Origin: Armatimonadota bacterium
Lineage (GTDB): Bacteria > Armatimonadota > HRBIN16
Assembly (NCBI GenBank): GCA_026003175.1
Contig: BPGT01000007.1
Coordinates: forward strand, 56,057-120,056
Length of the DNA stretch: 64,000 nt
Reading direction: 5' to 3'
Positions 46,622-54,637 of the stretch are shown piece after piece. Each line of letters begins with the position of its first letter. Within the stretch, counting starts at the first letter, position 1. Under the pieces are notes generated by a model. That model saw nothing but the letters and a program-made list of their open reading frames with translations. It was not told where the DNA came from and made no database searches. Position numbers and translations under genes: made by a program.

Positions 46622-49600
46622 TCATCCTAACTCTCCCTCCGGTTGTCGGGTGGGGGTGCCGAACACGTCAGGATAGTGGGCAACCTGCGACGCAAAATCA
46701 CCGTCGTAGCGGATAACCACTACCCGATATCCACTTTCCACCAGCGCTTGACGGGTAGATTTGTCCTGTTCCCTTTGCTCGGGGGTATCATGTACGGAAC
46801 CATCGCAAAACACGCACACATTCGGATGGTAGATGAAGTCTGCGACGCATCGCGGATGCTCTATCGCCTTCTGAGCGTCGTCGGGCAAGCGATAGCCCTG
46901 CTCATACAGCCAGGTCAGGAAACGGCGTTCCAACTCGGAACGTTCATCGGTCAGCGATAGCAGCCACTGTAGATGTTCCTGGCGGCTACGATGGTTCACC
47001 TGAACCTCCGTGTGGGAGTGGGCTATCTGTATCAGCCACTTGCGCACTGCATGGCGATTAAGTTGGAGCGCCTCAGGTTGGTTGCTAAACGACAGCAAGC
47101 ACTCGTAACAAGCGGCGTAACAGCCAGGTTTGAGGTCGTTTCCATGTTCGTCAAAGTGCAAACGGAGGAGTGCGGCTCGGGCAACCCGAGCCAGAGCATC
47201 AGATTCCTCTACCAGACGGCGCAACACGCCCGTGCCGCCTTCCGCTACCTCCACTAGCAGGATGGCACGATGCTTCTCTTTGCCCATGCGCCATCCTGCC
47301 AGCTCATTCTCTTCAATCTCAAAGGTGCTCTCAATGCCTCGCTGCAGGGCGTATTGCAGCGAAGCTTCGGCTTGCTCGTCCTTCCACCATTCCTGCCACA
47401 GAGGACGCAAGAGCAACACGTTCTGCGTGTCTTGCACCGCTATACGCAGATTCCTCAGGTCGGGAGTGCGCCCGATTCGGGATGTTACTAATTCATCGGA
47501 AACCGTCACGTCGCCACTCTGCATGTCTATCTGGAAGCCGCTGCGGTCGCCCCCTCGCCATCCGTGGTTGACGGACAGCAGGGTAGCCGAGGGAGCATAG
47601 AGGAGTTCGACGACAGCACTATCTTTGTGATACGCAATGGCTTTCAACACACGCGAACCGTCCGCCTCTGGTGCGAACTGGAAGAAGGTCTCTACATGGT
47701 AGCCTCGTCGCATCCGCTCTTCCTCAGTCGCGGTGATGCGCTCACGGCGGCGGGTGCGTACGTTCGGCATATCGAGCAAAGAGGCAATCAGGCTATTCTC
47801 CCCGTCGAGGCGCGTGTTACATACTGGGCACAGGTCGTGTTCTGGTTGAGTGAACGCACCACAGGTATAGCACAAGCGTCGCCTCATCACGCGCTGTTCC
47901 AAACCACCTGGTGGCGATTGGAAGCCTACTGCCTGCCACTTAGCTCCCTCATGATACAGGATGTTGCCTGGCGCGAACTCGCGTACCGCCAGGAAACGCG
48001 GACGGCTAATGAACTCACCCACCTCACCACGAGGTACCCATGCCCGGACAGGCAGAGCGGGGAAATTGTAGCCCGGCAAGAACCCTTCAGTTGCCAAGTA
48101 ACGATACGGGTAGAAGTCGCTTTCCTCACGAGCGACGTCAATCTGCAGCAACAAGTTGCGCTGTCGTACTGCCTCCCTCTGGCGGTACTCCGCTGCCAAC
48201 TGTTCTTCGCGGACACGGGTGGTTTGCAGCTGGCTGGATGCCTCCTTTAGCTGTTGCATTGCTGAGCGATACAACTCGCGCCATCGGTCAAAAGCGCGGT
48301 CGAACTGCTCGGGCGCCTGTTCCACTACGGAGCGTATCCATTCCTCTGTCAGCCAGCCAACGGACGGGAACAGACCGGGTTCCGCATGAAGCATCTGTTG
48401 CACGCGCTGTACCACTCGTTCTTGGCGCGACCGGTCTAAACGTATCTGCTGAGCGGCGTTCTCCTGCAGGGGCAGGTCAGGATACTGAGTGACATCTATC
48501 ACGCTGTCCATGCTCTCTCGCAAGGGCAGCCTCACCTCAGCCAACCACACTGCGTGGATGTGCGCCCGCAATAATGCCTCATTGTTGAGGTCGAATCGGG
48601 GTGGACGTACCGAGCCCGCTACCATCTGCTCGCGGTGACGGAAGAAATACTGGTCGTGATGGCTGCCTGCGCCACAATAGGTGAACACCATGCCGGGCTG
48701 ACCCTGGCGCCCTGCCCGTCCACTGCGCTGGGCATAGTTGGCTGGGGTAGGAGGAACGTTGCGCAGATGCACTATGTCCAGGTCGGCAATGTCTACCCCC
48801 AGCTCCATTGTCGGCGAGCAGACCAGATACGGCAGACGCCTGCCTACTTCCGCCCGTTCCTGTTCGCTGAGGTCATCCCAGCGGAAGCGTTTCTCTCGTC
48901 TCTCCCGCTCTCCCGTCGCCACTACCTGCGCAGTGTGCTCTCGCGCTTCCAGTTCCTTCAACCACCGCGAGGACTCCCCGTACAGCTGCTGGAAGAAGGG
49001 ATTGACCCGACGCGGTACCTGTATCTCGCTGAACGCGGATCGCCGCGTCACGATGGGGTCTGGAGGAGGTGCAGAACCATCCCCTTCACACCAGAGCAAC
49101 CTCGCTGCATCCAGACGGTACCGTTTGTGGTCATTGGCTGTTTCCTCCTGCAGAAACCCCTGTGCTACCAGCAATCTGAGTAGCCCATCCAGCAACGGCT
49201 CATATTCCTCTGGAGACAGCTGGAGGCTGCGACGCAGGAATTGACCTATCGTGCTGTTGGGGGTGAGCTTGAACCCTTCCACCTCACGCGAGGATCTGCC
49301 TGTTCGCACAAAATACGACGCTGAACGGAGTTCGTTTACAGAGGGGTCTATTCCCCAGAACTCGTTCAGGTGCTGCTCGCATCGGGCACGCAACTGACGC
49401 AGGGTATCCTCTTTGAGGATACGACAGTCTATTGCCATCCGACGGCGGAAGAAGTCCAGTATCGGTTTTACCAACGCCCTCCGGTGTGACGGCTTCAATG
49501 TAGCCATCTTCACGGAGAACTGCCATTTGGTATCGTCCTGACATAGTTCGTCCAGCCCCTCATACTCGATACGCAGCAGACCGCTGTCTTCCAAATTCGG

Positions 49601-51733
49601 CACCAACACGCGCCACTCACCACGTAGATCCTCGTACAAGCGGTACTCGGTGAGGTCGGTAAAGGTTCTCCAAACCTGTTGTCCAGCGGGTGAGCTAGCT
49701 TCCAGTTGCGCATTACGAGCGATATCTGAAATCTCCAGACAGCACTTCCGTACCACCTCTGCAGCAATATTATGAAACTCTAGCTGCTTGTGTTCGCGCA
49801 AAGCGGCGTACAATGCACTGCGTAGCAGCAGCTTCTGCACAAAGTCATTGAAATGCCCCGCTTGCAGGGAGGCGTCCTGACGGTTGTCGGTGAAGGAGAG
49901 CAGTTTGCTTTGTGCTGCTCCGGTCAGGCGGGCATGCCTGAGCAACGAGAGCGCGAGTATGGTGGTCGCGCTGGATCGCCCCTCACTGGACAGCGAAGCC
50001 AGCTTGGAGTATTCCGCCTCGCGTCCTGTGTAGAACTCGCCACATTGCAGGCAAAGGGAGAACGGTTCTGGTTGCCACCACATCTTCACCGATCCCTTGC
50101 GCTCTTCCCAAGTGAACCGGCCATCAGGGAATACCCACACTGCTCGGGGAACGCGGTTGCGCCAGCTGTTCTTGATCTTGCCTCGCCCATCATACCACTC
50201 AACCGGTATCTGCTCCTCGTTCCAATCCTCCCCCTCAGGGAGCACCATCAAATAGCCGGGCACACCTTCCGCTTCATCACTACCCTCCGTGCTCTGCACA
50301 TAGGGAACGAACCATCCTTCCATCTGCAGCACGCGGTAATACTCCTGACCACATTGGCGACAAAAGCGCAACGGCAGGAATAGACGACCTCCCTCCGTCT
50401 GCACCTGCTCGCCCAATGAGAACTCGCGTCTGTCTGTGCTCTCACAAGTGGCGTAGAGGGAACGTCCTTGAGCAAGAAACTGGTGCAGTTTGAAGGCGAA
50501 CACGCGTGTACCCTCCTCACGCTGCAACTGTCCCCCTGTTGCCAGCACCTGGCGCAAGCGCTCCTCACAGACCGAGTGGTCTATGCCTGTCTCCTGAGCC
50601 AGCTGCTGAGCCGCTTCGGAGAGGGTGCGCGGCATGCGCCTCTTGAACTTGCCTTCTTCTTCTTTCTCGATGCCGAACTGGTGCTCTACCCAGCGAGCGA
50701 GCGGATGGTGACGGAAATCCCCTCGTAGCTCCCGCAGAAACTGTTCCTCCTGTTGCTGGAGCACGCTCCGTAGCTGCTCAGCGGACGGCTCTCCGCCTTC
50801 CGTATAGGGCACGACCGTCTCTTCAATCACCTGGTCGACAGTGAAGAGATGACCAAATAGACGTGAGGCGAACTCAGCGACGGCAGCGCGTCTTTGCCAT
50901 GCGGTAGCTTCGCGGTCGGAAACCATGGTGGCGCTGGTGCCAATATGGAGGATGTCCGGCGCTGCACACCGCTCTTTCAGGCGTCGAATCAGCATCGCCA
51001 CGTCCGCCCCCTGCCGTCCCCGATAGGTGTGTACTTCATCCATCACCAGGAAGCGTAATCCGTCACCTTCTATGCGTTGCAGGAAACGCTGGTCCTCTGG
51101 GCGCACAAGCATCAACTCCACCATCACGTAGTTCGTAAGCAAGATTTGTGGCGGACGCTGGCGCAGGTGATCGCGCTCCTCATTACTGGTCTCGCCTGTG
51201 TAGCGGGCAAAGGTGATAGGAAACTGCTCGCCTGTGCGTCGTTCATAGCCCTCTTTCAGTCTCTGCAGTGCTCCATACTGCGAGTTGACCAGCGCGTTCA
51301 TCGGGTAGACGATGAGCGCAACGGTATGCTCGACCTGTGGAGGGCGGCGTAGTATCGAATCAACGATGGGGATGAAGTAGCACAGGCTCTTACCCGAACC
51401 GGTACCACTGGTGACCACGAACGACTTGCCCTGATTCGCCAGAGCGACCGCTTCTGCCTGGTGCTGGTAGAGGTGATACGGACTACCATTAGGCAGGCGG
51501 AAGATGGCGGCGGTGTGGGTAGTAATGTCTCCGCGCACTACCAGCTCGTCTACGGTGGGACCGCGACCATAGGAAGGGCTAAGTTGCAGCAGGAAGTCCG
51601 GCCAGAGTTCCGCTTGTTGGATGACCATCTGCTCAATATATTGCATGATGCGCTCGTCGCGCACGTGGATGAACGAGCGAACAAACTCGCGATACTCATC
51701 CATAACACGGCGGTGCAGATCAAAGATAGTCAT
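46622..51733 (-). CDS. giant DEAD/DEAH helicase with DUF1998 and endonuclease-like C-terminus (DrmA/DrmB-like)
   Basis: 1703 residues. Helicase lobe 1: YQHQAEAVALANQGKSFVVT, SGTGSGKSLCYFIP (Walker A at 110-116) and VMDEVHTYRGRQGADVAML. Lobe 2: MELGVDIADLDIVHLRNVPP and YAQRSGRAGRQGQPG. A zinc site CYTCGAFTQPEHDLCPVC precedes the DUF1998 region (CYAACYECLLSFSNQ). The last 100 residues (RRFLTWLYEQGYRLP, VADFIYHPNVCVFCDGSVHD and ALVESGYRVVVIRYD) look like a Vsr/DUF559-type nuclease fold. DISARM normally has DrmA (helicase) and DrmB (DUF1998) as two proteins; here both functions would be in one chain. Last gene of the defence operon, 80 bases after the PIN gene. Confidence 0.75.
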   Translation of the reverse strand: MTIFDLHRRVMDEYREFVRSFIHVRDERIMQYIEQMVIQQAELWPDFLLQLSPSYGRGPTVDELVVRGDITTHTAAIFRLPNGSPYHLYQHQAEAVALANQGKSFVVTSGTGSGKSLCYFIPIVDSILRRPPQVEHTVALIVYPMNALVNSQYGALQRLKEGYERRTGEQFPITFARYTGETSNEERDHLRQRPPQILLTNYVMVELMLVRPEDQRFLQRIEGDGLRFLVMDEVHTYRGRQGADVAMLIRRLKERCAAPDILHIGTSATMVSDREATAWQRRAAVAEFASRLFGHLFTVDQVIEETVVPYTEGGEPSAEQLRSVLQQQEEQFLRELRGDFRHHPLARWVEHQFGIEKEEEGKFKRRMPRTLSEAAQQLAQETGIDHSVCEERLRQVLATGGQLQREEGTRVFAFKLHQFLAQGRSLYATCESTDRREFSLGEQVQTEGGRLFLPLRFCRQCGQEYYRVLQMEGWFVPYVQSTEGSDEAEGVPGYLMVLPEGEDWNEEQIPVEWYDGRGKIKNSWRNRVPRAVWVFPDGRFTWEERKGSVKMWWQPEPFSLCLQCGEFYTGREAEYSKLASLSSEGRSSATTILALSLLRHARLTGAAQSKLLSFTDNRQDASLQAGHFNDFVQKLLLRSALYAALREHKQLEFHNIAAEVVRKCCLEISDIARNAQLEASSPAGQQVWRTFTDLTEYRLYEDLRGEWRVLVPNLEDSGLLRIEYEGLDELCQDDTKWQFSVKMATLKPSHRRALVKPILDFFRRRMAIDCRILKEDTLRQLRARCEQHLNEFWGIDPSVNELRSASYFVRTGRSSREVEGFKLTPNSTIGQFLRRSLQLSPEEYEPLLDGLLRLLVAQGFLQEETANDHKRYRLDAARLLWCEGDGSAPPPDPIVTRRSAFSEIQVPRRVNPFFQQLYGESSRWLKELEAREHTAQVVATGERERREKRFRWDDLSEQERAEVGRRLPYLVCSPTMELGVDIADLDIVHLRNVPPTPANYAQRSGRAGRQGQPGMVFTYCGAGSHHDQYFFRHREQMVAGSVRPPRFDLNNEALLRAHIHAVWLAEVRLPLRESMDSVIDVTQYPDLPLQENAAQQIRLDRSRQERVVQRVQQMLHAEPGLFPSVGWLTEEWIRSVVEQAPEQFDRAFDRWRELYRSAMQQLKEASSQLQTTRVREEQLAAEYRQREAVRQRNLLLQIDVAREESDFYPYRYLATEGFLPGYNFPALPVRAWVPRGEVGEFISRPRFLAVREFAPGNILYHEGAKWQAVGFQSPPGGLEQRVMRRRLCYTCGAFTQPEHDLCPVCNTRLDGENSLIASLLDMPNVRTRRRERITATEEERMRRGYHVETFFQFAPEADGSRVLKAIAYHKDSAVVELLYAPSATLLSVNHGWRGGDRSGFQIDMQSGDVTVSDELVTSRIGRTPDLRNLRIAVQDTQNVLLLRPLWQEWWKDEQAEASLQYALQRGIESTFEIEENELAGWRMGKEKHRAILLVEVAEGGTGVLRRLVEESDALARVARAALLRLHFDEHGNDLKPGCYAACYECLLSFSNQPEALQLNRHAVRKWLIQIAHSHTEVQVNHRSRQEHLQWLLSLTDERSELERRFLTWLYEQGYRLPDDAQKAIEHPRCVADFIYHPNVCVFCDGSVHDTPEQREQDKSTRQALVESGYRVVVIRYDGDFASQVAHYPDVFGTPTRQPEGELG

Positions 51734-51765
51734 GCCCGTTCACTTCCTCCCCCTGCCTGTGTCGT

Positions 51766-51781
51766 GCGTGCTTTAGCCTGC
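51766..51781. repeat. single REP palindrome upstream of the helicase gene
   Basis: Imperfect palindrome GCGTGCTTTAGCCTGC in the 79-base gap between the PIN gene end and the helicase start. Same family as the REP clusters around the RAYT. Confidence 0.5.
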
Positions 51782-51812
51782 TACAAACGCGCACACCACC
51801 TGCGGATGCTGT

Positions 51813-52304
51813 TCATCCTGAGAATAAGGTGAGCTGTGCTAGCCCTGCAACTCGCGCGAACTCCGCCCAGCCGATGCATTGGACGTTCTCTAGCATACAA
51901 GCCATCTGAACCGCTCTGTCATCCGACACAACCGTTGCTTGTAACACCTTTGCAGCTGCAACCACTTGTGCGTCCGCCGCCTTCCGACCGCTGCAACTAC
52001 TCCAGAAACCAGGGTAACCTTGCTTCCCTATCTTTATCTGCTCGCCATAACATTGATCAATCCTTTGCCATTCTGCACTCAGGTTGGGTGTCTTGTTAAT
52101 CTTCACCACGAACTGGCGATTTGCCTTCTCCCATTTCTCGAGAACATCTTTTAGAGCGTCATCAATTCGGCATATCTCTCTATAGACGCCCTCTGGTACC
52201 ATCAATCGTTGCTGCACTATCATCCCAAGCAGATTCCTCATCCGCTTTCTAAAGTGTCGATGCAGGTTTATCAAAGCATCAGCATCTAACACGTAGGCGT
52301 CCAT
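51813..52304 (-). CDS. PIN-domain protein (DUF4411 type)
   Basis: 163 residues. AYVLDADALINLHRHFRKRM has the first acidic residues, LMVPEGVYREICRIDD the second, and ADAQVVAAAKVLQATVVSDD the third group of a PIN ribonuclease site. It follows the XRE-ImmA gene by 15 bases. This pairing (ImmA/IrrE protease-regulator with DUF4411 PIN) is a recurrent toxin-antitoxin-like couple. Here it sits inside the defence operon. Confidence 0.75.
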   Translation of the reverse strand: MDAYVLDADALINLHRHFRKRMRNLLGMIVQQRLMVPEGVYREICRIDDALKDVLEKWEKANRQFVVKINKTPNLSAEWQRIDQCYGEQIKIGKQGYPGFWSSCSGRKAADAQVVAAAKVLQATVVSDDRAVQMACMLENVQCIGWAEFARVAGLAQLTLFSG

Positions 52305-52319
52305 GTAACCTCTTCCACG

Positions 52320-53528
52320 TCACCCTACCTCTGAACGAGCCCACTCCAGAAACTGGTAGGCTTGAGCCACCTTCATTTCTAAAATGTCCGCCAAGTCTAC
52401 AGGTGAGAAGAAGCCTTGTTCGCTGGCTTTAAGCAGCACGCGTATCGCCGAGAAACCCAGTTCTCGCAATTTCCTTTCACGCTGCGTTACGCCCTTGCCA
52501 GAGCGTGGGCGTGCCCATAACTTCTGCTGTTCCCACTGCTCGCGTTTCTGGCGATACAGATCGGGTGGTGCAAGCCCCATCTCTTGCAACATAATCAACA
52601 CAACATGACGGCTGACCAAAAGGGGAGCACGGATCTCGTCCAGCACCTTGTCCGACCATCTTTCTTGAAACTGTCGCCGATTCAGCTGTTTCAGCCTGTC
52701 TTCCAGCAGTTCCCTTGGCAAGAGCATTCGGGCAGCGAAGCGGTTAGCAAGCGGCTCCACGCCATGCGTTCCTTCTCTACCATAGAAGTCGCACGCAATT
52801 CCTTCCTCATCTGCAGGAGTGGTAATGAGATGCGCGTATTCGTGTAGCAGGGTGAACATTCTTCCTGTAGCGGTCTCTACGTCCTGATGATTGACCAGAA
52901 TGAAGGGATAACGCGAGCGACCCCACAAAGAAGCTCCGCGTATCTCCTTGGGGTCCAGTCTCATCTGCATACAGAACACCCCTAGCTGCTCTATACGCGA
53001 ACGCCACCACAGAAACGCCTCTTCTGGACTCTCCCACTGCTTACGTATTTGCTCGTTGAAACCCAGCCTCTGCTGCTCTCTGCTAACCAGTAAGTCAACG
53101 TCGCGGGTATCGCTGCGCTCCACATGGACATGCCAGACGATACCTTGCTCCTCGACAAGAGTTACCAGAAGATCCGCCATCTCCATAAAGCGATGCAGAC
53201 TTTGCAGGGTGGTAAAGCTAAGCCTCTCCTTCTCTTGAGACAGTCCTCTGAAGCTCAGCGGCAATTGTCTCTGCGGAGGGTCTTTCATAAAGAAGTAGCC
53301 CACCGGGCAGCGATAGATCTCGGAAAGGGTTTCTAGGTGCTCCAGCTGGGGAGCAGATTGACCACTTTCCCAGAGACCCAGTTCCTCTTTGGAAACAGGC
53401 GCGTAGTAGCGACGTTGCAACCGCCGCGATAACTCCTCTACCTCCTGAGGTGAGAGGTTCATCTGCTGACGAAGTTGCCTCAAGGTGCTGGGAATCACCC
53501 AGTTTGTAGTTGTCTCACCCGTGTTCAT
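52320..53528 (-). CDS. XRE-family regulator fused to ImmA/IrrE metallopeptidase
   Basis: 402 residues from ATG 53528 (MNTGETTTN); a TTG 24 bases earlier is possible. Helix-turn-helix at about 15-70 (TLRQLRQQMNLSPQEVEELS, EELGLWESGQSAPQLEHLET), then the ImmA/IrrE zinc protease with TLLHEYAHLI (HExxH) and a downstream Glu. Such proteins repress and, on a signal, cleave regulators; this one probably controls the PIN partner or the whole defence operon. Confidence 0.82.
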   Translation of the reverse strand: MNTGETTTNWVIPSTLRQLRQQMNLSPQEVEELSRRLQRRYYAPVSKEELGLWESGQSAPQLEHLETLSEIYRCPVGYFFMKDPPQRQLPLSFRGLSQEKERLSFTTLQSLHRFMEMADLLVTLVEEQGIVWHVHVERSDTRDVDLLVSREQQRLGFNEQIRKQWESPEEAFLWWRSRIEQLGVFCMQMRLDPKEIRGASLWGRSRYPFILVNHQDVETATGRMFTLLHEYAHLITTPADEEGIACDFYGREGTHGVEPLANRFAARMLLPRELLEDRLKQLNRRQFQERWSDKVLDEIRAPLLVSRHVVLIMLQEMGLAPPDLYRQKREQWEQQKLWARPRSGKGVTQRERKLRELGFSAIRVLLKASEQGFFSPVDLADILEMKVAQAYQFLEWARSEVG

Positions 53529-53597
53529 ACTACCCTGCGCATGTCTTAGCAAGCTGTATCGCGTTTACGAACGACTGCATGCTCCTGCTGCCTCTAG

Positions 53598-53741
53598 GCA
53601 CGCTAAAGCGTGCACTGCAAACCACTATTGCGACTCAAGCTGGGCACGCTAAAGCGTGCACTACAAGCTCCTATTCGTTAGTAGTGCAGGCTTTAGCCTG
53701 CTAGCGAGCTCTACCCGTTAGTAGTACAGGCTTTAGCCTGC
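53598..53741. repeat. REP cluster A (four palindromes), downstream of RAYT
   Basis: 16-bp palindromes GCACGCTAAAGCGTGC (53598-53613, 53644-53659), GCAGGCTTTAGCCTGC (53686-53701) and a one-base variant (53726-53741), each flanked by ACTAC or GTTAGTAGT tags. Opposite orientations alternate, as in bacterial interspersed mosaic elements. Confidence 0.75.
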
Positions 53742-53786
53742 TTACAAGGTTCCCATTCGCCTGCCCGATAAACACAATCCGCATCC

Positions 53787-54380
53787 CTACTCATCCCAAC
53801 CTTTACCGTAATCGCCAATGGGGAACGCATCCCACCACTGGCGTAACTGCTGCTCACCATAGGAGTGCCAGTACCAGTGGATGCTGCTCACCTTCCATTC
53901 TCTCGCCCGGCGCACGTAGCCATGCTTGATAGGGTTGTAGTGAATGTAGTTTACCGTTGCCCAGTAATGTCGCTCCGAGCGGATAGCGCGGTCTGCATAT
54001 TGATACCACACTTTCCGCCCAAGCGTGTTGTCCTCGATATTCCATTGACGGGATGTCGCACCATGCACCCTGCGGAACACCTCTGGCAGCACACTGAAAT
54101 CCGGTACCACAGCCAGAACGTGATAGTGGTTAGGCAGCACCACCCACGCGCGTAATTCTATCCCATGTTGCGTGCACTGCTCGAACAGCCTGTCCAACAG
54201 TTGCTCGCGCCTGTCTACGGTGTTCATCAGGTGACGGTGCTCGTAACAGGCAGCGGTGAGCAGATAGTATATTGCCTCTCGCTCTGGGTGCGGTGGGCGG
54301 TGAGGCGGGAAGCCTCGTTGACGGCGTTCCTCCACCAGCAGGCGACGTTCTTCCTCGTTGAGATGGCGGTAGAGATACAT
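53787..54380 (-). CDS. REP-associated tyrosine transposase (RAYT)
   Basis: 197 residues from ATG 54380 with GGAAGGG ahead. Y1/HUH single-strand transposase: VVLPNHYHVLAVVP supplies the HxH metal site, and WATVNYIHYNPIKHGYVRRA supplies the catalytic Tyr helix and the NP-KHG RAYT signature. It sits between two clusters of REP palindromes, its expected substrates, and interrupts the defence operon between the methyltransferase and XRE-ImmA genes. Confidence 0.88.
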   Translation of the reverse strand: MYLYRHLNEEERRLLVEERRQRGFPPHRPPHPEREAIYYLLTAACYEHRHLMNTVDRREQLLDRLFEQCTQHGIELRAWVVLPNHYHVLAVVPDFSVLPEVFRRVHGATSRQWNIEDNTLGRKVWYQYADRAIRSERHYWATVNYIHYNPIKHGYVRRAREWKVSSIHWYWHSYGEQQLRQWWDAFPIGDYGKGWDE

Positions 54381-54422
54381 GTTACATTCCCTTCCTGCCT
54401 TTTGGGATATACGATGCACAGC

Positions 54423-54636
54423 GCACGTTAAAGCGTGTATGACGAACCTCCATCGCGATCCGATCTTGGGCACGCTAAAGCGTGCACTACAAACCTCATG
54501 TTGTTTCCACCATTCGTTAGTAGTGCAGGCTTTAGCCTGCTAATGCGCACTGAAGTGCGCACTACGAACCTCATCCTCATCACCTCTTCTCGCTGGTAGT
54601 GCATGCTTTAGCCTGCTAATGCGCACTGAAGTGCGC
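54423..54636. repeat. REP cluster B (six palindromes), upstream of RAYT
   Basis: GCACGTTAAAGCGTGT (54423-54438), GCACGCTAAAGCGTGC (54470-54485), GCAGGCTTTAGCCTGC (54525-54540), GCGCACTGAAGTGCGC (54545-54560), GCATGCTTTAGCCTGC (54601-54616) and GCGCACTGAAGTGCGC (54621-54636). The last one abuts the stop codon of the methyltransferase gene (54638-54640), and its conserved TAG flank supplies that stop. Confidence 0.75.
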
Positions 54637-54637
54637 A

